DNA from: Bacillota bacterium
Lineage (GTDB): Bacteria; Bacillota; Desulfitobacteriia; Desulfitobacteriales; JAJXUE01
Assembly: GCA_021783135.1 (NCBI GenBank)
Contig: JAJXUE010000008.1
Location: 1-64,000 of the forward strand
DNA length: 64,000 nucleotides
Direction: 5' to 3'
Shown here: piece by piece, positions 33,612 to 42,279 of the stretch
Layout of the letters: each line of letters begins with the position of its first letter
How positions within the stretch are numbered: position 1 is the first letter of the stretch
Made by a program: the position numbers and the translations under genes
The notes under the pieces: generated by a model
Databases searched by the model: none
What the model was told of the DNA's origin: nothing
The model's input: the letters and a program-made list of their open reading frames with translations, nothing else

Positions 33612-35369
33612 TTATTCCGTTATATCAACCGCCGGCAAACGTACATAAAACGTTGCCCCATGCCCGGGCATACTGCTTAAAGCAACCTGTCCATGGTACG
33701 CTTGAGTTAGGGTATTGACAATAGCTAAGCCCAGTCCGGTACTGCCTGTCACATTGCGTCCGTTGGTACCGCGCACAAAACGCCCCCAAATGAGAGGCTG
33801 ATCCGCTTCAGGTATACCAGGACCTTGATCTGTGACTGATATCTCGACCCAGGGTGCTTGATACCGTGCACTAAGCTTAATTTCACTTGGGGTAGGGGAA
33901 AATTTTAAAGCATTTTCACACAGGTTCAGCAAGATTTGCTTAAGTCGATCAAAGCCGCAGTCCACCTGGGGCAAATTAGGTTCAATTTCTAAGCGTAGGG
34001 TAACTTGTTTTTGTTGTGCGGAGGGGCTGATCTGCTGGGAGATATTCTCGATAGCTTCTGATACATCCACATTTTCATGAGGGAACTCCAAGGGGCCGCC
34101 GTACTCAATCCGGCTGAGATCGAGGATATCGTTGACCAGACGGCGCAGGCGCAGTGTTTCGTTGAGAATGGTCTGCAAATAACGTCTGCGCTGCTGCTCG
34201 TCTTGTACCACATTGTCCAATAAGGCCTCCGTGTACCCCTGCAAATACGATAAAGGGGTTCGCAGTTCGTGTGATACATTTGCCACAAATTCACGCCTCA
34301 TCTTATCCAAACGACGATCTTTGGTAACGTCATGCCATACTGCAACTAACCCACGTTCCGCTTCCGTGCCTAATAGAGAGATTTCTACGCTGAATATTTG
34401 GTCATTCCAGGCAAATTCACCATTACTGGGAGCGGATTGCGCCAAAGCATGTTCTAACAGGGTACTGAGGTCGGAGGGTAAATCGGCCAAAGTTAATTTT
34501 TCTGCAGTGGGGCTGGGAGCAAACTGCTCCAGTGCAACCCGGTTGGACATGACGATCTGTTTGGCGGGAGATAAAGTCAACACGCCGTCTTCAATGCTGG
34601 ACAAGATGTTAGCGAGTTGGTGGCGTTCACGGGAAATCTGGTCAAAGTAGAGCTTAATCCCTTCAGATAGGGTGTTAACCGATTGCCCCAACGAGGCTAA
34701 TTCTTGAGTTGAATCGAGTGTGATTACGCGTCCGTAGTTGCCCGTTGCAATGTCGCGCACGGCCTTGTCCATCTCCACCACCGGACTGACCAACTTTTTA
34801 GAGAGGAAAATGCCGCCGGGCAGTGCCATGAGAAAGGACAGGGTTAAACCCCACCCAATCGAATGATTGACCGAACTGCTTACCGCGTTTAGGTGTGTAA
34901 AAGGTTCAAACACAAATACAGCGCCGATTATTTTGTGGCTCTTCCAAATGGGTAACGCAACCTTGATGATATGGGGACTGAGATAAGGCACGCTGCCTTC
35001 AAAGGAAATATTATTGCCTTGTTTAATTTGTTGCATGTCTTGCGTTGGCATGGTGAAACCGTGCCAGTTACGTAGCCGTGAGGTGCTTAAAACTACTTTG
35101 CCGCTAGGGTCTGTTGCTACAATGTCGTATTTTAACACGTTGCCCAAAAAATCAAAGTGTCCGAGTGCATTTTGCATATCGGGGAGTGACGCTAGATATG
35201 TTGAGAGACTGGCGGCAGTGTTCGTTAATTCCTCATTTTCCTCAGCTGCGTAGCCATAGTAGAAATCATGGGTTGATTTAGCCAATATGCCACCGAAAAA
35301 GAGCAGGAGTAAAAACATCCACGCAATAATAATTACCCATATTTTGGTGGCAAAACTGCGTGGAATCAT
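33612..35369 (-). CDS. Sensor histidine kinase (PhoR/ResE type)
   Basis: 585 residues. Two spans (about 10-32 and 170-195) flank a roughly 135-residue extracytoplasmic sensor. HAMP (about 195-245), a PAS-like region, then HisKA 'VSHELRTPLSYLQGY' with the phospho-His, N box 'LLNLCENALKFSP', G1 'DQGPGIPE' and G2 'GLGLAIV'. All catalytic boxes present. Overlaps its response regulator by four bases. The architecture fits PhoR, ResE or WalK-like kinases; the signal is not evident. Confidence 0.92.
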   Translation of the reverse strand: MIPRSFATKIWVIIIAWMFLLLLFFGGILAKSTHDFYYGYAAEENEELTNTAASLSTYLASLPDMQNALGHFDFLGNVLKYDIVATDPSGKVVLSTSRLRNWHGFTMPTQDMQQIKQGNNISFEGSVPYLSPHIIKVALPIWKSHKIIGAVFVFEPFTHLNAVSSSVNHSIGWGLTLSFLMALPGGIFLSKKLVSPVVEMDKAVRDIATGNYGRVITLDSTQELASLGQSVNTLSEGIKLYFDQISRERHQLANILSSIEDGVLTLSPAKQIVMSNRVALEQFAPSPTAEKLTLADLPSDLSTLLEHALAQSAPSNGEFAWNDQIFSVEISLLGTEAERGLVAVWHDVTKDRRLDKMRREFVANVSHELRTPLSYLQGYTEALLDNVVQDEQQRRRYLQTILNETLRLRRLVNDILDLSRIEYGGPLEFPHENVDVSEAIENISQQISPSAQQKQVTLRLEIEPNLPQVDCGFDRLKQILLNLCENALKFSPTPSEIKLSARYQAPWVEISVTDQGPGIPEADQPLIWGRFVRGTNGRNVTGSTGLGLAIVNTLTQAYHGQVALSSMPGHGATFYVRLPAVDITE

Positions 35370-36064
35370 GGAATTACCTCAAACTTGTAGCCAACACCGC
35401 GTACGGTCTGCAGATAATTGAATGGAGCAATGATGTTAAATTTTTCACGTAGGTTTTTAATGTGTACATCTACAATGCGTAGCTCAGCAAAGTAGTTTTC
35501 CCCCCAAGCCGAAGACATTATTTGCTCGCGGGTGAACGCGATACGCGGTGTTTTAGCCAAAAGATAGAGTAGACTAAATTCCTTTGGTGTCAAGATGACT
35601 TCCACCCCGTGCCATTCTAAGCGATGGAGGGCCTGGTCGATAGTGAGGCCGGGGAACGACAATGTGCCTTCATTGGAGTTAGAAACTTTAGTGGAGCGAC
35701 GCAGCATCGCTTTGGCTCTGGCGGCCAGCTCGCGTGGACTAAAAGGTTTAACAACGTAATCGTCTGCACCGCATTCAAAACCCAGCAGGCGATCTTCCTC
35801 CTCGCCCTTTGCAGTAAGGAGCATAATCGGCAAACCTTCGTAGAGTATACGTACTTTTCTGCACAAGGTGAGGCCGTCCATTTTAGGCATCATAATATCA
35901 ATGATCAGCAAATCGAACTTGTCTTCGTTGATTAGTCTTTCGGCGTCTAGACCGTCTGCAGCTTCTCTGACTTCAAAACCGTTGTTTTCCAAGTAAACTC
36001 GTAACAGTTCGCGTAACCCGGCTTCATCATCTGCCAGCAGCACCTTAGGCTTTATAATTGTCAT
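35366..36064 (-). CDS. OmpR-family response regulator (PhoP/ResD type)
   Basis: 232 residues. Receiver with acidic DDE, phospho-acceptor Asp in 'LLIIDIMMPKMDG', Thr in 'LLTAKG' and Lys in 'VKPFSPRE'. C-terminal winged helix 'LTPKEFSLLYLLAKTP' ... 'VDVHIKNLREKF' ... 'TVRGVGYKFE'. Pairs with the downstream kinase. Three 11-bp-spaced TTCAT-like repeats occur before its own gene and before the Rieske operon, suggesting direct control of both. Confidence 0.92.
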   Translation of the reverse strand: MTIIKPKVLLADDEAGLRELLRVYLENNGFEVREAADGLDAERLINEDKFDLLIIDIMMPKMDGLTLCRKVRILYEGLPIMLLTAKGEEEDRLLGFECGADDYVVKPFSPRELAARAKAMLRRSTKVSNSNEGTLSFPGLTIDQALHRLEWHGVEVILTPKEFSLLYLLAKTPRIAFTREQIMSSAWGENYFAELRIVDVHIKNLREKFNIIAPFNYLQTVRGVGYKFEVIP

Positions 36065-36120
36065 TCACATCACCTCAGTCTTATTATAAACAAGAATCAA
36101 ATATTATCCTAGTCTAAATC

Positions 36121-36147
36121 TTTACATAATCTTCATATTTTCTTAAT
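36121..36147. promoter_or_regulatory. PhoP-box-like 11-bp direct repeats near regulator gene
   Basis: TTTAC (36121), TTCAT (36132), TTAAT (36143), at exact 11-bp spacing, in the divergent region between the response regulator and the cupredoxin lipoprotein. PhoP/OmpR-type regulators bind tandem repeats of this kind. A TATAAT for the leftward gene lies at about 36083-36088. Confidence 0.55.
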
Positions 36148-36330
36148 CAAAACCACAATTTAGTCTTTTAATATCAAGTAATGTTAGGAGTTTTACATAA
36201 TGCTGGAGCCAAGAACGCAGAAAGGGGGAGCAACTGGCTAAAAAAACAGCTTTAATCAGAAGGCAAAAAGCAAAAACCACTTCTAATTGTAAAATTATAC
36301 AGAAAATGTATTTGGGAGGATAAAAAATTT

Positions 36331-37221
36331 ATGAAGAAACCCTTACTAGTTCTTGCACCTGTCGTGTTGATAGCCCTGTTAGGAGTCACTGCCTGTGGTA
36401 CTTCGAATGCTCCGGCTGCTGCGCCTGCTGCCAGCACACCGGCCGCTACAGCCCCTGCTGCGACAACGCCGGCTACAACTGCAAGCGCCACTCAAACTGC
36501 TAATCCGGTCGGACTAGCCATGACCATCCTGCCGGGAGGCAAGCTTGGTCCGGATGGAAAAATGCACGACATCTTTTCTCCGACAGATTTGACTGTGGTT
36601 CAAGGCCAAGCAACGACTGTAACCGTTTATAACTATGACACCGGAGCACATAGCTTCACATCGAAAGACTTAAACCTGAACGTTATGATTCCTGGCGCTA
36701 AGAAAGACGGCGCGCCTGCTGTGACCACCTTTACCATTAACGCTACTAAAGCTGGTGATTTCCACTGGCTCTGCACTGTAAAATGCGATACAGATGCAAA
36801 TGGTTGGGCCATGGCTAATGACGGCTATATGGCCGGAACAGTGCATGTCCTGGCACAACAACCGGATCATGATACTTTAGCTATGACTATTAAAGACGGC
36901 GCGAAACTCGGTCCGGATGGCAAAATGCATGATGTGTTCACTAATACTGATTTGACGGTTCGAAAAGGCGTTCCGGCACAAGTTACAGTTTATAACTATG
37001 ACACCGGAGATCACAGCTTTACGAGTAAAGATTTAGGCCTTAACGTGCATATCCTCGGTGCCAAGAAGGCAGGGGTGCCCTCGGTTACCACCTTCACCAT
37101 TAATGCTACTAAGACCGGTAGCTTCCATTGGCTGTGCACTATTAAATGTGACTCTGACGCTAATGGTTGGGCTATGGCTAATAATGGCTATATGGCCGGT
37201 ACAGTAACAGTAGTCGACTAA
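36331..37221 (+). CDS. Lipoprotein with two tandem cupredoxin-like domains
   Basis: 296 residues. Lipobox 'LLGVTAC' (Cys 22), then an Ala/Pro/Thr linker, then two near-identical domains (about 60-175 and 180-296). Each carries 'YDTGAHSFTSKDL' or 'YDTGDHSFTSKDL' (His), 'FHWLCTVKCD' or 'FHWLCTIKCD' (His, CxxxC) and 'GYMAGTV' (Met). CxxxC is the spacing of CuA sites, but the CuA His after the second Cys is not seen, so the metal site is unusual. Located before Rieske/cytochrome b, so an electron carrier is likely. Strong internal duplication at DNA level. Confidence 0.82.
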   Translation: MKKPLLVLAPVVLIALLGVTACGTSNAPAAAPAASTPAATAPAATTPATTASATQTANPVGLAMTILPGGKLGPDGKMHDIFSPTDLTVVQGQATTVTVYNYDTGAHSFTSKDLNLNVMIPGAKKDGAPAVTTFTINATKAGDFHWLCTVKCDTDANGWAMANDGYMAGTVHVLAQQPDHDTLAMTIKDGAKLGPDGKMHDVFTNTDLTVRKGVPAQVTVYNYDTGDHSFTSKDLGLNVHILGAKKAGVPSVTTFTINATKTGSFHWLCTIKCDSDANGWAMANNGYMAGTVTVVD

Positions 37222-37244
37222 CTCAGATTAAAAACTTAACTTAT

Positions 37245-37281
37245 GATAAATCGCCCGTAATTAGGGCGATTTATCTTTTTT
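37245..37281 (+). terminator. Terminator after cupredoxin lipoprotein
   Basis: GATAAATCGCCC/GGGCGATTTATC, 12-bp perfect stem, then TTTTTT. Confidence 0.92.
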
Positions 37282-37308
37282 AGCTGATTTTCGCGTACAA
37301 ATAAAAAC

Positions 37309-37363
37309 TTCATCCAATATTCATGCGGTCTTAATTAAAAAAACACAAGAAATTCCTATTATT
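37309..37363 (+). promoter_or_regulatory. Regulator boxes and -10 of the Rieske/cytochrome b operon
   Basis: TTCAT (37309), TTCAT (37320), TTAAT (37331), exactly 11 bp apart, followed by a TATTAT -10 candidate at 37358-37363. The same three-repeat array precedes the response regulator gene, placing this operon in its likely regulon. Confidence 0.55.
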
Positions 37364-37443
37364 AATAGTGAATTTAAGTACAGCCCGTGTGGCTTAACCA
37401 CAATGCTTAAGAAAAATATAAGAATCAAGGAGGTAGGTCCAGC

Positions 37444-37902
37444 ATGCAGGATAAGAAACCGGCTAAGCTATCGCGCAGAAGTTTTTTAAGCCTCGGCGTT
37501 GGTACCATCGGTGCTGTAGTAGGTGTTAGTTACCTTGGCCTTGTCGGCGACTTTTTGAATCCGCCCCCGGCCGGCGCAGCACCATTGCAAGAAGTGGGTA
37601 AAGTAGCGGACTTCGCGGTGAATACGCCAACTTTAGTCAGTTATCAGGGTGATGGTATCGAACAAGGTGTTTATGTAGTTAATCTTGGCAGTGAAGGTTG
37701 GATAGCCATCGATTTTCACTGCACCCATTTGCAATGCGGGATTAACTGGGTCGATTCCGTCGGCAAATTCATGTGTCCCTGTCATGGCGGAGTTTATGAC
37801 ATTAAAGGCAATGTGCTTTCCGGTCCGCCGCCACGTCCCTTACACCGTAGAGTTATTCAAGTGCAAGGCGATTCTGTCCAGGTCGGAGGGCTATCAACAT
37901 GA
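37444..37902 (+). CDS. qcrA: Rieske iron-sulfur protein of a bc-type complex
   Basis: 152 residues. N-terminal twin-arginine signal-anchor 'LSRRSFLSLGVGTIGAVVG', then Rieske boxes 'CTHLQCGINW' and 'CPCHGGVYD' with the 2Cys-2His [2Fe-2S] ligands and the disulfide cysteines. It accepts electrons from quinol oxidised at cytochrome b. Overlaps the next gene by four bases. Ribosome site AAGGAGGTAGG. Confidence 0.95.
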   Translation: MQDKKPAKLSRRSFLSLGVGTIGAVVGVSYLGLVGDFLNPPPAGAAPLQEVGKVADFAVNTPTLVSYQGDGIEQGVYVVNLGSEGWIAIDFHCTHLQCGINWVDSVGKFMCPCHGGVYDIKGNVLSGPPPRPLHRRVIQVQGDSVQVGGLST

Positions 37903-39248
37903 TGAAATGGTTGAATGAACGGCTCAATATCGACGCACTTATGGCATCCATGTTTGAACATCCGGTGCCCAAACGCAGTAATTTTCTCGACTACTTAGGT
38001 TTTGCCACGCTGTTCGTGTTTATCAGCCAAGCTGTTACCGGGATTTTGCTGGCGACAAAATATATTCCATCGGCGGACGGAGCCTGGGCCAGCGTCAAAA
38101 ATATCGACAGTACAGTTATCGGACATTGTGTACGCTCGCTGCATTCGTGGGGCGCCAATTTCATGATCGTCATCGTGGTATTGCACTTATTGAGAGTATT
38201 TTATGAAGGCGCGTATAAGAAACCGCGTGAATTGACTTGGGTAGCCGGAGCGATTCTTCTCCTTGGCACCATCGGACTTTCCTTTACCGGGTATCTTCTC
38301 CCTTGGGATCAAACCGGTTATTGGGCGACCGTTGTGGGAACTGCCTTGACTTCATACATGCCGGGCATAGGCGTATATATTCAAGATATGATGCGTGATG
38401 GCTCCGTAGTTACCGGCGCAACCTTGACCCGTTTTTACTCCGTCCACATGTTGATTCTCCCAGCCATTATTTTACTCGCTTTTGGCCTGCACTTTTTCTT
38501 TGTCTTGCGGCAAGGCATGTCAGCTACCGATGAACTTACCGAAGCTAAACACCGCGGTGAAGACATCGAGAAGCAATCGCTGCCGTTTTGGCCTAATGTA
38601 GCGTGGCGCATGATTCTGACTGTAGCCGTAGTGGCCATAGCGCTTTGGGTGCTGGCGGGAGTTTTCCCGAAGGGCTTGGGCGATGCCGCAGATCCTTTAA
38701 ATAAGGCACACTTTATTCCTCAGCCAGCCTGGTATTTCTTTGGCGTTTACCAAATGCTAAAATACTTCCATGGCAGTATGGACATCGTGGGTATGGTAGT
38801 GCTGCCGCTAGTTTTTGTAGTAGTGATCCTGGCCTTACCTTGGCTAGACCGCAATCCTAGTCGCCTGAAGCGCAAACGGCCGGTGGCCTTGAGCGTAGCA
38901 GCCCTAATCGTGTTAGGCTTGGTTTTCTTGACTTACCAAGGTATGGAATCAGTACCAAAACCATTGCCATCTGGGATAGTTGCTCACCCCAGTTTTGCTG
39001 CTAATATTGAACCAATTTTCCAAAGCAAATGCATTAGTTGCCATGGACCGGGCAGCGTGTATGTACTCGATAATTATAAAGATGTGACCTCTAAGAATAT
39101 CGTGCCCGGTAAGCCGGACTCTTCCAAGTTAATCCTTAAGCTTGAAGGCAAGATTCAACCGCAGATGCCGTTAGGGCAAACGCCGCTTAAGAATGATCAA
39201 ATTCAAACCATCCGCAACTGGATTATCGATGGAGCCAAGAATAACTAA
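37899..39248 (+). CDS. Cytochrome b fused to subunit IV and a c-type heme domain
   Basis: 449 residues. Residues 1-205 are cytochrome b6-like with heme ligands in 'RSLHSWGAN', 'VVLHLLRV', 'YSVHMLIL' and 'FGLHFFF'. Residues 205-345 resemble subunit IV with the quinol motif appearing as 'PAWYFFG' rather than PEWY. The C-terminal 100 residues carry 'CISCHG' with a likely Met ligand in 'QPQMPLG'. This fuses what Bacillus splits into QcrB and QcrC, giving a compact menaquinol:cytochrome c reductase with the Rieske protein. Confidence 0.93.
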   Translation: MMKWLNERLNIDALMASMFEHPVPKRSNFLDYLGFATLFVFISQAVTGILLATKYIPSADGAWASVKNIDSTVIGHCVRSLHSWGANFMIVIVVLHLLRVFYEGAYKKPRELTWVAGAILLLGTIGLSFTGYLLPWDQTGYWATVVGTALTSYMPGIGVYIQDMMRDGSVVTGATLTRFYSVHMLILPAIILLAFGLHFFFVLRQGMSATDELTEAKHRGEDIEKQSLPFWPNVAWRMILTVAVVAIALWVLAGVFPKGLGDAADPLNKAHFIPQPAWYFFGVYQMLKYFHGSMDIVGMVVLPLVFVVVILALPWLDRNPSRLKRKRPVALSVAALIVLGLVFLTYQGMESVPKPLPSGIVAHPSFAANIEPIFQSKCISCHGPGSVYVLDNYKDVTSKNIVPGKPDSSKLILKLEGKIQPQMPLGQTPLKNDQIQTIRNWIIDGAKNN

Positions 39249-39284
39249 TTGGGCTAAAAATTAGGCTAAAAAAATAATACAGTA

Positions 39285-39324
39285 AAAATTAAAACCGGAA
39301 ATCCTCCGGTTTTAATTTTGTTTG
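39285..39324 (+). terminator. Terminator of the bc-complex operon
   Basis: AAAATTAAAACCGGA/TCCGGTTTTAATTTT, a 15-bp perfect stem with short loop, then GTTT. The symmetric A/T flanks could act both ways. Confidence 0.88.
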
Positions 39325-39405
39325 GGCAACAACGACGAAGGACTTTCCTTGAATTTTGTCGAAAGAACCGATATACACTGGCATATGTACAAGGAGTGGA
39401 ATGAC

Positions 39406-41499
39406 TTGAAGCTTAGTATTTGCATGATGGTTAAAGACGAGGAAACTAATTTGCCAAGGTGTTTGGCGAGCCTGCACTCTTTGTTGACTGCAGTACAAGC
39501 GGAACTGATTATCGTAGATACCGGCTCGAGCGATAGTACTGTGGGGATTGCCCAAAGCTATACAGATAAAGTTTATTTTCATCCTTGGGAAAATGATTTC
39601 TCGGGCATGCGTAATATCACGATTTCTTATGCTACAGGTGAGTGGATTTTAATCATTGACGCCGATGAAGAGCTTGAAGACGCAACCGACATAATTAAAA
39701 TGCTGAACTCAACGCCTGACGCATCATTCGGGGCAGCTTCGGTAATGGTTACGAATGTTGTCGCAGAGAATGCCGCGACGCGAGATGTTTTTGTGGGCTC
39801 ACCGCGGCTGTTTAAAAACGATGGATATTTTCACTATGCAGGCACAGTACATAACCAACCGCTGTTTAATGGCAATGTGCAGGAATTACATAGCAAGTTG
39901 CGCCATTACGGTTACGTGTCTTCAGATAAAGCTCTAATGGACCGCAAATTTCGCAGAACCGCGGAGTTACTTAAGTTAGAGTTAGAAAAAAATCCGGAAA
40001 GTTTGTACTACAGATACCAATTGGCAGTTTCCTATAACATGCATCATGATAAGGCAGAAGCTTTCACGGAAATTCTCAAAGCATATGAGATGCTGCAGGC
40101 AAGAGACTGTAATCAACGGCAATATTTGTACATTTATCACGAGATGGTAATCGCGTATCTGGATCGCAAAAATTATCGTGAAGCAGAAACAGTATGCCTA
40201 GAGGCTTTACAGCTAGAACCAAGGCATATTGACTTATACTTCTTTTTAGGCAAAATCTATCTTGGTCTGGATAAGCTGGACGACGCACGCAAGTATTACC
40301 TGAAATTTATCAAAATGTTAGATACTTTTGCGCAATCATCGATTACAAGCGATCTTTCACTTAAATTTGCCACACCTAACCGTAATGAAGAGGCGTATTT
40401 AGACATCTTCAATATTTATATGACCCAAAAAAAGTACGTTTCGGCCCAAAGATATCTGGCCAAGGTCACCCAAAAAGAGTATACCAAGCTTGTCTTCCAG
40501 GCTTATGTGAAGTTATATTTTGCGATGCAAAAGTTGGAAAAGCTCAAGCAATACTATGAACAAACAGTGTTGCAAGAGGAAGATGAGAGTTTGATCGACG
40601 CTTTTTTGCTGGCCTTAGAAGGCTATCGGCAGAGTGCAAGCGCACCGGAGTCAGCGCAATTTGCACAGATATTTGCTAAGGGGACTACAGATTATGCCAG
40701 GTTAAATCAAGTCCGATTGTTGTTAGCGGCTGACGACTCTAAAGCACTTGAGCATGCGGAACAATTGGCAGCAAAAGTTGATTTAAATAAATTGATATAT
40801 ACTGATTTAATCTATTGTTTTTTACATTTTAATAGCCCGCTTGGGGCTATCTTGTCCCGCATTGCGGAAAAAAATATCAATGCCTACTTAGATAATTTAC
40901 TCAAGCTATATCCTGAGGCCCACCAGCTCCTCGTTGATAACATCAATGTCGGAGCTGAAGCGCAGGATTTTGCAACTATTCGCACCAATAAAATTGTGGG
41001 TAGGTTCTTGCTGTTGCGGGAAACGCTGGAGCAAGATTTTTACGCAACAATTCTCCACACCTATATCGACAGCGGCATCCAATACTTGCAAGCGATCTAC
41101 AGCGAAAAAGTAATCATGGAAGAATTAATTTATGATGTTGGCACTGCTGCCGAGGCCGCGCTAATCATGGTTTTACTTGCCCAAACGAAGGGGGCCAGTG
41201 ATGACGCAATGTTTATCAAATATTTGCGCCGTGCAATTCATCTCGATGCACCCTTAGTTAAAGGCTATAAAATTTTACTCGATGCCAAACAACAGCGATT
41301 TAACGAGGTTGCTGCGGCGCAGAACGAATTTGCCCTATATCAAGTCCAAGTCAAACAAGTTATTGCGGACTTGATTGATGCCAGCCGGTTTGATGAAGCC
41401 AGCAATATTATTGCCGAGTACCAGACTATGGTTCAAGACGATCCGGAAATTGTCCAATTGCTGGGTAGAATTGAGACAGCGGGAAATGCCCAGCATTAA
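39406..41499 (+). CDS. GT2 glycosyltransferase with C-terminal TPR array
   Basis: 697 residues from the TTG at 39406 (AAGGAGTGG at 6-nt spacing); the ORF-track start adds an unlikely leader running through the terminator. N-terminal GT2 domain: 'LSICMMVKDEETNLPRCL', 'IIVDTGSSDSTV', 'IIDADEELE' (DxD). The rest is TPR-like helices (EAETVCLEALQLEPRHIDLYFFLGKIYLG). SunS-like enzymes with TPRs glycosylate peptides or cell wall components; substrate unknown here. Confidence 0.85.
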   Translation: MKLSICMMVKDEETNLPRCLASLHSLLTAVQAELIIVDTGSSDSTVGIAQSYTDKVYFHPWENDFSGMRNITISYATGEWILIIDADEELEDATDIIKMLNSTPDASFGAASVMVTNVVAENAATRDVFVGSPRLFKNDGYFHYAGTVHNQPLFNGNVQELHSKLRHYGYVSSDKALMDRKFRRTAELLKLELEKNPESLYYRYQLAVSYNMHHDKAEAFTEILKAYEMLQARDCNQRQYLYIYHEMVIAYLDRKNYREAETVCLEALQLEPRHIDLYFFLGKIYLGLDKLDDARKYYLKFIKMLDTFAQSSITSDLSLKFATPNRNEEAYLDIFNIYMTQKKYVSAQRYLAKVTQKEYTKLVFQAYVKLYFAMQKLEKLKQYYEQTVLQEEDESLIDAFLLALEGYRQSASAPESAQFAQIFAKGTTDYARLNQVRLLLAADDSKALEHAEQLAAKVDLNKLIYTDLIYCFLHFNSPLGAILSRIAEKNINAYLDNLLKLYPEAHQLLVDNINVGAEAQDFATIRTNKIVGRFLLLRETLEQDFYATILHTYIDSGIQYLQAIYSEKVIMEELIYDVGTAAEAALIMVLLAQTKGASDDAMFIKYLRRAIHLDAPLVKGYKILLDAKQQRFNEVAAAQNEFALYQVQVKQVIADLIDASRFDEASNIIAEYQTMVQDDPEIVQLLGRIETAGNAQH

Positions 41500-41612
41500 A
41501 CCATGCTTGAGTACATTAGCAAATTTGCCGGATAAATATGGCAGGATTTCCGGGCGACACAGCGAAATCAAACATATACTATCGGCTAAGTATGTCCGTG
41601 GAGGTAAATATA

Positions 41613-42077
41613 ATGGTGAAAGTTCTCGCAGGGGACGATTTGATTACCAGGCGTTTGAGGGCGAAAGTCCGCTTGGATTATAAGAGTGAAACCAAACCGA
41701 ACAAGTTCTTGTTTGGCGGCAAAAATGTCGAGGATGCAGCAGAAGAAGTAAGAGAACAAAAAGTTTCCTTGCTGCGCAACGTGCCTATCCAAGGAATTGG
41801 CATTGAGGATATTGACATGTCTGTGGAGATATACGTAGTAAAGGATGACATGTCCGGGCATACCGTCGCCTATGCCCCTGTTTTAATCACCGTTAGTGCG
41901 GACTCGATTGAAGACCTCAGCCGCTTCATTATCGCCGACGAATTTCGTAAAATTGAGATTTTGGAACCGGAACAGATTTTTTATGACCGACAGGACCTTG
42001 AAAGGTTTTTGTTTAAAATCAGTCAAGAGATGAGGCAGTATATTGGGCAAATTGAGCGACGTTACACCCAAAAATAG
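41613..42077 (+). CDS. Hypothetical protein
   Basis: 154 residues from ATG at 41613, preceded by GTGGAGG; the ORF-track start lacks a ribosome site. Soluble alpha/beta; segments 'VSLLRNVPIQGIGIEDIDMSVEIYVV' and 'RFLFKISQEMRQYI'. Clostridial conserved protein without known function as far as I can tell. Own terminator follows. Confidence 0.65.
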   Translation: MVKVLAGDDLITRRLRAKVRLDYKSETKPNKFLFGGKNVEDAAEEVREQKVSLLRNVPIQGIGIEDIDMSVEIYVVKDDMSGHTVAYAPVLITVSADSIEDLSRFIIADEFRKIEILEPEQIFYDRQDLERFLFKISQEMRQYIGQIERRYTQK

Positions 42078-42111
42078 CTTTACAATGCCCGCTTTAGCTT
42101 AAGTGAACTCA

Positions 42112-42142
42112 AACTGTAGCAGTAGCAAGCTACAGTTTTTTC
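42112..42142 (+). terminator. Terminator after hypothetical gene
   Basis: AACTGTAGC/GCTACAGTT stem with 8-nt loop, then TTTTT. Confidence 0.88.
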
Positions 42143-42198
42143 ATGTCGTTTTTGCTCTAACTATTGAAATCTTCGCAAAATTGCTTTAATATAAAAAG

Positions 42199-42227
42199 TG
42201 GTCAGACCATAATACGTATGATAATAT
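42199..42227 (+). promoter_or_regulatory. FadR-type GntR operator overlapping glcD promoter
   Basis: TGGTCAGACCA (42199-42209) is the palindrome typical of LldR/GlcC/PdhR-group GntR regulators. Its TGGTCA can serve as -35 with TAATAT at 42222 (17-bp spacer), so a bound repressor would block transcription. The GntR gene at 45189 is the likely ligand. Confidence 0.65.
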
Positions 42228-42279
42228 ACCGGTCGACTAATACTTTTTATATAGGTAGTAGAGCAGGAGGGATTGTCCA

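Noticed and set aside
33378-33680. Rightward ORF across the rluB terminator
   Set aside because: Overlaps rluB and the convergent kinase gene and runs through a strong terminator.
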